Origin: Alphaproteobacteria bacterium casp-alpha6
GTDB lineage: Bacteria > Pseudomonadota > Alphaproteobacteria > Rhodobacterales > Rhodobacteraceae
Assembly: GCA_001510135.1 (NCBI GenBank)
Contig: LFER01000045.1
Span: 62,001-126,000 of the forward strand
Reading direction: 5' to 3'
DNA: 64,000 bases
The position numbers were made by a program, and so were the translations under genes. Under the pieces are notes generated by a model. The model was not told where the DNA came from. It did not search any database and saw nothing but the letters and a program-made list of their open reading frames with translations. This document shows, one piece after another, positions 22,477-29,090 of the stretch (position 1 is its first letter; each line of letters begins with the position of its first letter).

Positions 22477-22621
22477 CTAATACCTTATATTAGTAGTGTA
22501 GGAAGGAAATGAATCCTTCCTCAATCAACCGATAAATCAATCCCAATACGCATGAGAAATCTAGAGGATTTCTGATGACAGGAGAGGTTTGTCCTAACCA
22601 TATAAATGGAGATTACAACAT
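22477..22621 (+). promoter_or_regulatory. Promoter plus structured leader L5 (no 19-bp box)
   Basis: TATATT is at 22486-22491. Hairpin 1 is AGGAAGGA (22500-22507) with TCCTTCCT (22514-22521), enclosing an ATG at 22509 that opens an eight-codon micro-ORF (M-N-P-S-S-I-N-R). Hairpin 2 is AGAAATC (22555-22561) with GATTTCT (22567-22573); hairpin 3 is GGTT/AACC (22586-22599). The ribosome binding site GGAG is at 22608. L5 and L3 form the second leader subtype. Confidence 0.75.
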
Positions 22622-22885
22622 ATGGTAATGAATGAAGACGAAATACTAGAACATGAAATCGAAAAACAACTTTCGAAAGTGATGCAGGACTTTATCGAAG
22701 TTTATCCCACTATTGGCGATGAGGATTGCTGGGACGGACAAAACATCTTTGAGACTGCACTTCAACAATGTGGGTTCTTTGGTTTGGATGAAGACGAGTT
22801 TGGAACAGCCGTTTTAGAAGATCTTTACTTCGAACTTTTTGAATTAACCACTGACCTCAAGAAGGAGGTGGCATGGAATGACTAA
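22622..22885 (+). CDS. Hypothetical acidic protein (87 aa) upstream of the primase gene
   Basis: An Asp/Glu-rich helical protein (MVMNEDEILEHEIEKQLSKVMQDF...). Its 3' end overlaps the primase-helicase gene by eight bases, so the two are translated together. It may therefore be a replication accessory, but that is inferred only from position. Confidence 0.65.
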   Translation: MVMNEDEILEHEIEKQLSKVMQDFIEVYPTIGDEDCWDGQNIFETALQQCGFFGLDEDEFGTAVLEDLYFELFELTTDLKKEVAWND

Positions 22886-24548
22886 CTATCCATTCTGGAC
22901 CATCAACAAGACAGGAGTGAAAATAGGGAAAACAAAACTTTGTAAGTTTTTAATTGAACAGGGATTTGGTAACTATACCAAATCCACTGATCGAACAGCC
23001 AATACATTCACTATTCGGACTGTTGATGGATATGTCCAATTCCATAGTCCCAAAACTATCAAGAAGTTTATCATTGATTATGTGAATGATGATCCAACGA
23101 TGGATGATCAAGAGGATGAGAGGGAAAAAGTCTTAGATGAATTGATAGGACTACACCCCAAATCAATCGAAAACTATCTCACATCACTCGTGACATATTC
23201 CTCAAAAAATCATGAGGAATTGGTATCTCTTGATATTCTCTTGGATGATAAAGAAACTTGTTACATTCCATTCAAAAATGGCGTGGTTCGAGTTACCAAA
23301 AATAGTATCGATCTACTTCCAAAAGATGCATTGGAAGAGGAAGGTAAGATTTGGGAAACATCTGTAAGAGATCATTCAATTGTTCTTGATGGTGAAGATG
23401 ATGTTTCAACCAATTATCTGAAAGATTTTATCACCTATGCGATGAAGAAAGGAGTTGAACCGAAACGCAGAGGTAATGATATCTCGAAAGGGACAGAGTC
23501 AGAGGAATTCAAAAGATCTATAGATGCATTTGAAACTGCATTTGGATACATGTTGCATTCCTATATCGACCCAGCAAATTCCAAAGTTGTGATGTTTATT
23601 GACTCAAATGCATCGTCTGGAAAGGCCCAAGGTGGAAACGGTAAATCTCTAGCGATGAAGGCAATTTCCTACTTCAAGAAAACGATTGAAATTGAAGGAA
23701 AGAACTTTCAAAACTCTGGACAAGCTGTCCGTTTCAACTTTTCCAAGGTTACACCAGATACCAAGTTTGTTTGTATCAGTGATGCCGAAGATGACTTTAA
23801 TCTAAAGAAAATCTTCAACCTCGTAACTGATACATTTCAAGTGGAGGGCAAAGGAACTAATTCTTGGGATTTTGATGACGATGACAAACCCAAGATAGGT
23901 ATCACCACTAACCACATCGTTGGAGGAACTGACTCTAGTTATCGTAGAAGAATGGTTCCTGTGGAGTTTGGTGACTTTTGGAGCCGTGGTGTGAGTTTTG
24001 ATATCACTCCAAGTGACATCTTCGGATTAACATTCTTCAAGGATTTCTCTGAAAGAGATTGGAATACCTTTTACACCTACGGTTTCCATTGCATCCAAAG
24101 ATACTTGAAAGAAGGTTTAATTTTACAAGATTCTACTGATCTAAATCTAAAACTTCGAATTAAAGATATTGAAGGAAAAGATGGTGATGGTGTTTTGGTG
24201 AAATGGATCAAAGATTGGATCGATACCGAAAGAGTCCAAGGATATTATCATAAGAACGGAATATCAGTGAATGATCTCTGGAAATTGTTTGCAAAAGATT
24301 TTCCATCACATGCATCCAACGAATGGACTAAAGATAATTTTGGTAATGCGTTGTATCGTTATGTCACCGATGTTCCTGAATTGGACTACAATCCACATCT
24401 CGCATCTAAAGGTAAAAGTAAAACTGATAGAAGATGGAGAGTGGGGGGCAGAGGAAACCAAGAGGAATGGGTAAAGATTACCCATATCGATGATGACTGT
24501 TCTGACGATGATGACTCTATGTATTACTTCAGTCGACTTGCATCATGA
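22878..24548 (+). CDS. D5-like SF3 primase-helicase (replication protein of the element)
   Basis: A 556-aa protein with a superfamily 3 helicase core. Walker A is 'GKAQGGNGKSLAMKA' (about residue 250), the Walker B-like strand is 'TKFVCISDAEDDFNLKK', and sensor 1 is 'PKIGITTNHIVGGTDSSYRRRMVPVEF'. This fits the D5/P4 alpha type of phage and plasmid primase-helicases. The N-terminal part has no obvious archaeo-eukaryotic primase or TOPRIM motif that I can read. It would unwind the element's origin. It is the last gene of the array and is followed by a GACTAC dyad. Confidence 0.88.
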   Translation: MTNYPFWTINKTGVKIGKTKLCKFLIEQGFGNYTKSTDRTANTFTIRTVDGYVQFHSPKTIKKFIIDYVNDDPTMDDQEDEREKVLDELIGLHPKSIENYLTSLVTYSSKNHEELVSLDILLDDKETCYIPFKNGVVRVTKNSIDLLPKDALEEEGKIWETSVRDHSIVLDGEDDVSTNYLKDFITYAMKKGVEPKRRGNDISKGTESEEFKRSIDAFETAFGYMLHSYIDPANSKVVMFIDSNASSGKAQGGNGKSLAMKAISYFKKTIEIEGKNFQNSGQAVRFNFSKVTPDTKFVCISDAEDDFNLKKIFNLVTDTFQVEGKGTNSWDFDDDDKPKIGITTNHIVGGTDSSYRRRMVPVEFGDFWSRGVSFDITPSDIFGLTFFKDFSERDWNTFYTYGFHCIQRYLKEGLILQDSTDLNLKLRIKDIEGKDGDGVLVKWIKDWIDTERVQGYYHKNGISVNDLWKLFAKDFPSHASNEWTKDNFGNALYRYVTDVPELDYNPHLASKGKSKTDRRWRVGGRGNQEEWVKITHIDDDCSDDDDSMYYFSRLAS

Positions 24549-24560
24549 TAACAAAGAATG

Positions 24561-24591
24561 TGTCTACTCGACTACCGTAGTCAGGTAGACA
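24561..24591. terminator. GACTAC dyad, copy 4, with compensated outer arms
   Basis: The arms TGTCTAC-T-CGACTAC (24561-24575) and GTAGTCA-G-GTAGACA (24577-24591) surround a single C. The outer unit is GTCTAC here instead of GACTAC, and its partner changed to GTAGAC, so pairing is kept. It follows the primase-helicase stop by 12 bp, which supports a hairpin role at a transcript end. Confidence 0.65.
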
Positions 24592-24614
24592 CTGAGTTCG
24601 AAATTCCCACCGAG

Positions 24615-24845
24615 TCATTGGTGGGAAACATTTTCTAACCTGTATTTTAAGAGCATCTCTATATCTGGATGGGTGTCCACGATTTTACTAACCGCATCCT
24701 CGAATGATTTAGCGTAGTCACAGGCTGTCTCAGTATATCCGTGACTAGTGACATATGAAAAAGTAAATAGGTGTGTGGTCGGTAAGTATATCGTGTCTGA
24801 CAGGGTATTTGCGTCAACAACCTCATATTTAATCTCGTTCCACAT
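24615..24845 (-). CDS. Hypothetical protein (76 aa)
   Basis: The protein MWNEIKYEVVDANTLSDTIY... has a beta-rich start and a helical 'CDYAKSFEDAVSKIVDTHPDIEMLL' end. No family is recognised. It starts four bases after the stop of the gene at 24850, with a GTAGG-type site, so both form one operon. It converges on the primase-helicase gene. Confidence 0.55.
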   Translation of the reverse strand: MWNEIKYEVVDANTLSDTIYLPTTHLFTFSYVTSHGYTETACDYAKSFEDAVSKIVDTHPDIEMLLKYRLENVSHQ

Positions 24846-24849
24846 CCTA

Positions 24850-25026
24850 CTAACCCATTACAATGGCGATAATGGGTTTTTCAGAACGGTGAGCATCATC
24901 GATAAGTTTCTTGAGTTCTCTCTTTTCTAAATCAGATGTTGGTGAGTGGAATAGTCGAGCATCTATTTTCTTGGTGCTCTGTAATCTATTTTGAACCTCT
25001 CTTGGTGAATTAAGTTTAACGGACAT
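24850..25026 (-). CDS. Small basic hypothetical protein (58 aa)
   Basis: The ATG at 25026 follows a clear AGGAG. The 58-residue protein begins MSVKLNSPREVQNRLQSTKKIDARLF and ends 'KLIDDAHRSEKPIIAIVMG'. A GTCTC/GAGAC hairpin (25041-25057) precedes its ribosome binding site. The function is unknown. It is divergent from the gene at 25130. Confidence 0.6.
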   Translation of the reverse strand: MSVKLNSPREVQNRLQSTKKIDARLFHSPTSDLEKRELKKLIDDAHRSEKPIIAIVMG

Positions 25027-25129
25027 TTGTTTTCTCCTGTGTCTCACGGTGGGAGACGAAAATTTATAAATATTAATGAATAGAAATTATTCACAAATAT
25101 TTAGTTCATTTCTTGGGAGACAGTAACAA

Positions 25130-25408
25130 ATGAATAGAGACAGAAAATTGATCACTTTGTTGGTAGATATACTCACCAGTGAGGCTCGAAATGTAGATGA
25201 TTTTGGAAGAGAAATTTCAACACTGAAAGAAGTAGCGGAAGTTATAAACGAAAGAAAAATGATATCTGAAAGAGTCACCTCAAACTCAATCAAACAGGCA
25301 AAATATCGATTAAAGAAATTGGGTGTGTTAGAAGATTTTTTACCTGATTTTGAAATATTTGAAAAAAATGATGACTTCTTGTTACCCAACTACAGACAAC
25401 CTTTATAA
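25130..25408 (+). CDS. Hypothetical protein with possible HTH (92 aa)
   Basis: The protein MNRDRKLITLLVDILTSEARNV... has a segment 'TLKEVAEVINERKMISERVTSNSIKQAKYRLKKLGV' that resembles a helix-turn-helix with a recognition helix, as in small regulators or excisionases. The assignment is by pattern only. It has a GGGAG site. It is the last gene before the right attachment region, a common place for directionality or control factors. Confidence 0.55.
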   Translation: MNRDRKLITLLVDILTSEARNVDDFGREISTLKEVAEVINERKMISERVTSNSIKQAKYRLKKLGVLEDFLPDFEIFEKNDDFLLPNYRQPL

Positions 25409-25494
25409 GTAGTCGTGTCTAGGGATGATGAAGACCCTTCAGAAATTAAATTTTAGGTTTCCATTTTACTAATTCTAAAGAGTAGCCATCGTTC

Positions 25495-25540
25495 ATCGAC
25501 TCACGAAGTGAGGCGATACACATGGCCACGAAGTGGCCAT
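25495..25540 (+). ncRNA. Pair of GAA-loop hairpins (possible structured RNA)
   Basis: Two adjacent hairpins share the triloop GAA: CTCAC-GAA-GTGAG (25500-25512) and ATGGCCAC-GAA-GTGGCCAT (25522-25540). No gene covers them. The strong terminator at 25665 lies downstream on the same strand, so a non-coding transcript of roughly 200 nt is possible. No promoter was identified. Confidence 0.4.
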
Positions 25541-25664
25541 TCTAAAAGTAGTTTTATGATGCATTTTATAATTCCTAAATAGTTTAGTAATCTGAATAAT
25601 GAACAGTTACGATTTTTGATTTCATGATGTTTCTTCATTTATATTATGGGTTTTTCTACGAGGA

Positions 25665-25700
25665 GAGGGTTGGTAGTTAATTCTACCAACCCTCTTTTTT
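25665..25700 (+). terminator. Strong intrinsic terminator near the right end
   Basis: GAGGGTTGGTAG (25665-25676) pairs perfectly with CTACCAACCCTC (25683-25694) around TTAATT, and six T follow. It would stop element transcription before it reaches the attachment site and host DNA. Confidence 0.9.
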
Positions 25701-25994
25701 GTCCTACTCAAAAACTCTTAGGCCTCTCTTCAAATCTACCTTCTAATTTCATCCCCAAAATCCACCTACGGAATCTGCTGCAGAAAACGCATTTTCGAGG
25801 GTTCACTAAATCTGCGGATCAAATTTTATTTTCAAAATTCTCTCTGAATGGTAAGACACTGTAATACAAATCCTGAGGTGATTTTATTCAAACAAAAATT
25901 CAAACTTTATACAAACCGACCCCTTTTTCATACAAACTAACTTGTAAAACCCAATAAAATATAGTATATTAATCATATAATATCACTGGAATAT
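25701..25994. other. Right attachment region without genes
   Basis: About 290 bases between the terminator and the core repeat contain no supported gene. The right arm-type sites at 25907-25938 are the recognisable content. The remainder is AT-rich. Confidence 0.6.
25907..25938 (+). promoter_or_regulatory. Right arm-type integrase sites
   Basis: TTATACAAAC (25907-25916) and CATACAAACT (25929-25938) repeat the two decamers found at 11981-12000 near the left core. The shared pair supports the assignment of both ends to one tyrosine-recombinase element. Confidence 0.65.
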
Positions 25995-26008
25995 CCCCTC
26001 CTAAGGGG
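25995..26008 (+). repeat. attR core (14-bp direct repeat)
   Basis: An exact copy of CCCCTCCTAAGGGG at 11894-11907. Here it leads into the 3' half of the tRNA gene. It marks the right boundary of the element. Confidence 0.9.
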
Positions 26009-26042
26009 CAGGTTACAGGTTCGAATCCTGTCGGGGTCACCA
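25995..26042 (+). tRNA. tRNA-Arg(CCT), 3' half of the interrupted host gene
   Basis: It contains the anticodon stem-loop (shared core), variable loop, T-arm ACAGG/CCTGT around TTCGAAT, the 3' acceptor strand CGGGGTC, A73 and an encoded CCA. The 5' acceptor strand and D-arm are missing here and present at 11865-11893. The acceptor strands of the two halves match, which identifies them as parts of one gene. Confidence 0.9.
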
Positions 26043-26113
26043 GTTTTCGTACTTGGATCGCATGTCACATTGGACTGGTCCTTTGTGTTGTGGGCTTTCC
26101 TGCAGTCACAGGG

Positions 26114-26141
26114 CTTGAACTTTCTTTGAAAATAAATATCT
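26114..26141 (+). promoter_or_regulatory. Candidate heat-shock (RpoH-type) promoter of htpG
   Basis: CTTG (26114-26117), 17 bp, then AATATCT (26135-26141). This approximates the alphaproteobacterial RpoH pattern CTTG-N17-CYTATNT, mainly in the TATNT part. It lies 22 bp upstream of the htpG start, and htpG is a typical RpoH target. Confidence 0.5.
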
Positions 26142-26163
26142 CCGGTAGCAAACGGAGGCGCAC

Positions 26164-28017
26164 ATGACAAAAGTATTTAAAAACTTCGAGGCGGATACAG
26201 GAAAGATCCTGAACATTGTGATCAATTCACTTTACTCGGATCGTGAGATTTTCTTGCGTGAATTGCTGTCTAACGCGTCTGATGCGATACAAAAGCGGCG
26301 ATACCTTGGGCAAACAGATCCGGCCGTTTTGAATGCTGGCGAAGACAGGATCACGCTTCGAGTGGATGCCAAGAAAAAAACACTTGAAATAGAAGACAGT
26401 GGAATTGGTCTAAGCGAAATAGAATTGGCGGAAACCCTTGGAACACTGGCCAAATCTGGAACCGAAAGCTTTCTTAAGGATCTTGAAAACGCAAAAGAGG
26501 ACAAAGATGCCGCCAGAAGTCTGATCGGGAAATTCGGGGTTGGGTTTTATTCTGCCTTTATGGTTGCGGAAAAAGTCGAAGTTCTGACGAAAAAGGCCGG
26601 AACTGAGAATGCGTTTCTTTGGACAAGTGATGGTCAGTCTGGCTATGAAATTGAACCAAGCAACGAAGCGCAGGAAACGGGTACTCGCATCCGCTTACAT
26701 CTGAAAAAAGATGCCAAGGAATTTGCCGAAGAGGCACGTGTCAAAACGATTGTAAAAAAATATTCCGATCATATTTCGGTGGGCATTCATTTCATTGCTG
26801 AAGACGGGACAAGCGAGCAGGCCAATAAAGGGGATGCGCTTTGGACCCGTTCGCCCAAAGATATTTCTGATGAGGATTACAAAAACTTCTACCAATCACA
26901 TTTTATGGCTTTCGATGATCCCTTCATCACCCTGCACAATCGTTCCGAAGGCACGCTGGAATTCACCAACCTTCTTTTTGTGCCCTCGCGTGCGCCTTTT
27001 GATCTTTACGATCCGGAGCGTAAATCAAAGCTCAGCCTTTACATAAACCGTGTTTTTATAACCAATGATCTTGATGCTGTTTTGCCAAAATGGTTGCGCT
27101 TTGTGCAGGGGATTTTGGACACAACCAGCCTTGATTTGAATGTCAGCCGTGAACTTGTCCAATCCAGTCCGGTTTTGGGTAAAATCAAAAAGTCCATCAC
27201 CAAACGTGTGATTGGGGAATTGCAGAAAAAGCTGAAAAATGATGCGACCGCATATGACGCATTTTGGGCGCAGTTTGGGCGGGTCATCAAAGAAGGCCTT
27301 TACGAGGATTTTGAAAATCGGGATAAAGTGGCCGAAATCGCCCGCGTCTATTCGCGCAAATCCGGCGGCAATATCACGCTTCAGGATTATGTTGATGGTT
27401 TTGCCAGCGATCAAAAAGACATTTACTATCTGACGGCCGATACTATAGAGCAAGCAAAGAGGAGCCCGCATCTCGAAGGCTTTGATGCCCGTGGCATTGA
27501 TGTTTTGCTGATGACAGATCCTATTGATACATTTTGGATGTCCCAGATGGGACGGTTTAAGGATCATAATTTTGTATCTATCGTGCGTGACCAATATGAC
27601 CTTGAGGGCATAGGAAACGCCCAAGACAGCGAAAGCAGCACTGAAAAAGCAGATGAAAGCCAAGTGATTGCACTTTTTAAGGCTCATTTGGGTGAGGTGG
27701 TTGAAGATGTAAAAGCATCTTCTACGCTGAAACAAAGTCCTGTGCGGCTGGTCGCTGGTACGACCGGACTGGATTTCAATATGGAGCGTATCCTAAAGGC
27801 ACAAAATCCAGATTTTGAAGGCAGTAAGAAAATCCTCGAGGTCAACCTCAGCCATGAGCTGATCCGCAAACTTGATGATATGGGGGATGCAGAAACCAAA
27901 GCCGCGCTTTGCCGTGTTTTACTGGAACAGGCCAAAATCGCAGATGGAGAGCTTCCGGCTGATGCACAACAATTCAGCGCTGATATTATAAAAATTGGAC
28001 TGTCTAGCGTGTCCTAA
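26164..28017 (+). CDS. htpG: Molecular chaperone HtpG (Hsp90)
   Basis: A cytosolic ATP-dependent chaperone of 617 aa. The GHKL ATPase motifs are 'LRELLSNASDAIQKRRY' (motif I, Glu/Asn), 'IEDSGIGLSEIELAETLG' and 'IGKFGVGFYSAFMVA'. The middle domain has 'LYINRVFI' and the catalytic-loop 'LNVSRELVQSSPVL'. The C-terminal dimerisation part is complete. The ribosome binding site ACGGAGG precedes the ATG. The gene sits right after the 3' half of the interrupted tRNA. Confidence 0.97.
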   Translation: MTKVFKNFEADTGKILNIVINSLYSDREIFLRELLSNASDAIQKRRYLGQTDPAVLNAGEDRITLRVDAKKKTLEIEDSGIGLSEIELAETLGTLAKSGTESFLKDLENAKEDKDAARSLIGKFGVGFYSAFMVAEKVEVLTKKAGTENAFLWTSDGQSGYEIEPSNEAQETGTRIRLHLKKDAKEFAEEARVKTIVKKYSDHISVGIHFIAEDGTSEQANKGDALWTRSPKDISDEDYKNFYQSHFMAFDDPFITLHNRSEGTLEFTNLLFVPSRAPFDLYDPERKSKLSLYINRVFITNDLDAVLPKWLRFVQGILDTTSLDLNVSRELVQSSPVLGKIKKSITKRVIGELQKKLKNDATAYDAFWAQFGRVIKEGLYEDFENRDKVAEIARVYSRKSGGNITLQDYVDGFASDQKDIYYLTADTIEQAKRSPHLEGFDARGIDVLLMTDPIDTFWMSQMGRFKDHNFVSIVRDQYDLEGIGNAQDSESSTEKADESQVIALFKAHLGEVVEDVKASSTLKQSPVRLVAGTTGLDFNMERILKAQNPDFEGSKKILEVNLSHELIRKLDDMGDAETKAALCRVLLEQAKIADGELPADAQQFSADIIKIGLSSVS

Positions 28018-28024
28018 ACGAAAA

Positions 28025-28048
28025 CGGCGGGGCCAAAAGACCCCGCCG
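28025..28048. terminator. Bidirectional hairpin between htpG and the ABC operon
   Basis: CGGCGGGG (28025-28032) pairs with CCCCGCCG (28041-28048) around CCAAAAGA. It lies between two convergent genes. The U-tract is weak on either side, but the GC stem and position fit a shared terminator. Confidence 0.7.
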
Positions 28049-28074
28049 CAGTTTGATGCACGTAGAGCGTTAAC

Positions 28075-29055
28075 TTAATTCAACGCCGCATCCGTAATGT
28101 CATGCGTCCAAGCGCCTTCTGGGGCTTTTGAAATCACAGGATCAGATCCACCGGCCAAAAGCGTGGCAACAGTGCGCTCATAATCGGCAGGATCCAAAGA
28201 TCCGTTTGAGCCTGCTGTCAATTTTGCAATCTCACCCATCATCCGCTTTTGATGCTTTTCTGTCTGTGCACCGGAGGCATCATTGTCCAAAACAATCTCT
28301 GCTGCTTCATCTGGGTTGGCTTCTGCGTATTTCCAACCTTTCATTGAGGCACGCACAAAGCGAACCATTTTGTCCTTAAAGGCTGGATCCTTGAGGTTGT
28401 CCTCAAGCGCGTAAATCCCATCTTCGAGCGTAGCGACGCCTTTTTCCTCATATTTAAAGGTGACCAAATCATCCGGAGACACACCGGCGTCAATAACCTG
28501 CCAATATTCGTTGTAAGTCATCGTTGAAATACAATCGGCTTGGCGCTGCAAAAGTGGGTCAACGTTAAAGCCTTGTTTCAGGACTGTGACGCCATCCGCA
28601 CCACCATCGGTGGAAATACCTTCTTGGCTCATCCAGCTCAGGAACGGATATTCGTTACCAAAGAACCAAACACCGATGGTCTTTCCTTTGAAATCCGCAG
28701 GGCTTTTGATGCCTGTGTCTTTCCAGCAGGTCAGCATTAGGCCTGAGGATTTGAACGGCTGGGCGATATTGACGACTGGCAGGCCCTTTTCACGTGCGGC
28801 AAGCGCAGAGGGCATCCAGTTCAGCATCACATCCGCGCCTCCACCCGCAAGCACTTGGGGTGGTGCAATATCAGGACCACCGGGAAGGATCGTGACATTG
28901 AGGCCCTCATCGGAATAGTACCCCTTATCCAAGGCGACATAATAGCCTGCAAATTGGGCTTGGGTTACCCATTGCAATTGCAGTTTAACGTCATCAGCTG
29001 CTTGGGCAGCCGTTGCGATGACAAGCGCCGCCGCGGTGGTGAGTAGTTTTTTCAT
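28075..29055 (-). CDS. ABC transporter substrate-binding protein (NMT1/ThiY-like)
   Basis: A 326-aa periplasmic binding protein. The signal peptide is MKKLLTTAAALVIATAAQA, and the mature part begins 'DDVKLQLQWVTQAQFAGYYVALDKGYYSDEGLNVTILPGG', the typical NMT1/SsuA-like start. The ATG at 29055 follows GGAGTG; longer frames have no signal peptide. It is the last gene of the operon starting at 34408, which encodes pyrimidine ring-opening enzymes, so a pyrimidine or related ureide substrate is inferred. Confidence 0.9.
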   Translation of the reverse strand: MKKLLTTAAALVIATAAQAADDVKLQLQWVTQAQFAGYYVALDKGYYSDEGLNVTILPGGPDIAPPQVLAGGGADVMLNWMPSALAAREKGLPVVNIAQPFKSSGLMLTCWKDTGIKSPADFKGKTIGVWFFGNEYPFLSWMSQEGISTDGGADGVTVLKQGFNVDPLLQRQADCISTMTYNEYWQVIDAGVSPDDLVTFKYEEKGVATLEDGIYALEDNLKDPAFKDKMVRFVRASMKGWKYAEANPDEAAEIVLDNDASGAQTEKHQKRMMGEIAKLTAGSNGSLDPADYERTVATLLAGGSDPVISKAPEGAWTHDITDAALN

Positions 29056-29090
29056 TGTTTTCACTCCATTCTGTTGTGTTTTGAGGCCCC

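Larger units (their letters stand above)
11908..25994. mobile_element. AT-rich integrated element (about 14 kb), phage-satellite or integrative-plasmid type, in tRNA-Arg(CCT)
   Basis: The limits are set by the 14-bp core repeats in the two halves of one tRNA gene and by paired arm-type sites inside both ends. Base composition and codon use change sharply from the host to AT-rich DNA with many AGA/AGG arginine codons. Contents in order: tyrosine integrase, complete tRNA-Arg(CCT), serine recombinase, ParB-methyltransferase, two short-gene pairs ending in RHH-like proteins, GNAT, a captured chromosomal fragment, an array of small genes with repeated promoters and leaders, a D5/SF3 primase-helicase, and small right-end genes. 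No capsid, portal, terminase, relaxase or type IV secretion genes are seen. Independent replication with borrowed packaging or transfer is inferred. Confidence 0.88.

Noticed and set aside
20595-22580. CUGAUGA in leaders L2, L3 and L5 as a hammerhead ribozyme or k-turn
   Set aside because: The GAAA segment and the flanking three-way stem arrangement of a hammerhead could not be placed, and the two strands of a k-turn do not fit consistently in all copies.
19586-22621. Repeated sequences as a CRISPR array
   Set aside because: The repeats are long, contain promoters and ribosome binding sites, and are separated by genes of variable length; no cas gene is present.
25646-25864. 72-codon plus-strand frame at the right end of the element
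   Set aside because: It runs through the strong terminator hairpin and has no coding features.
25973-26170. Minus-strand frame containing DPDRIRTCNLPLRRG
   Set aside because: This peptide is the usual false translation of the antisense strand of a tRNA gene; it overlaps the 3' half of tRNA-Arg.
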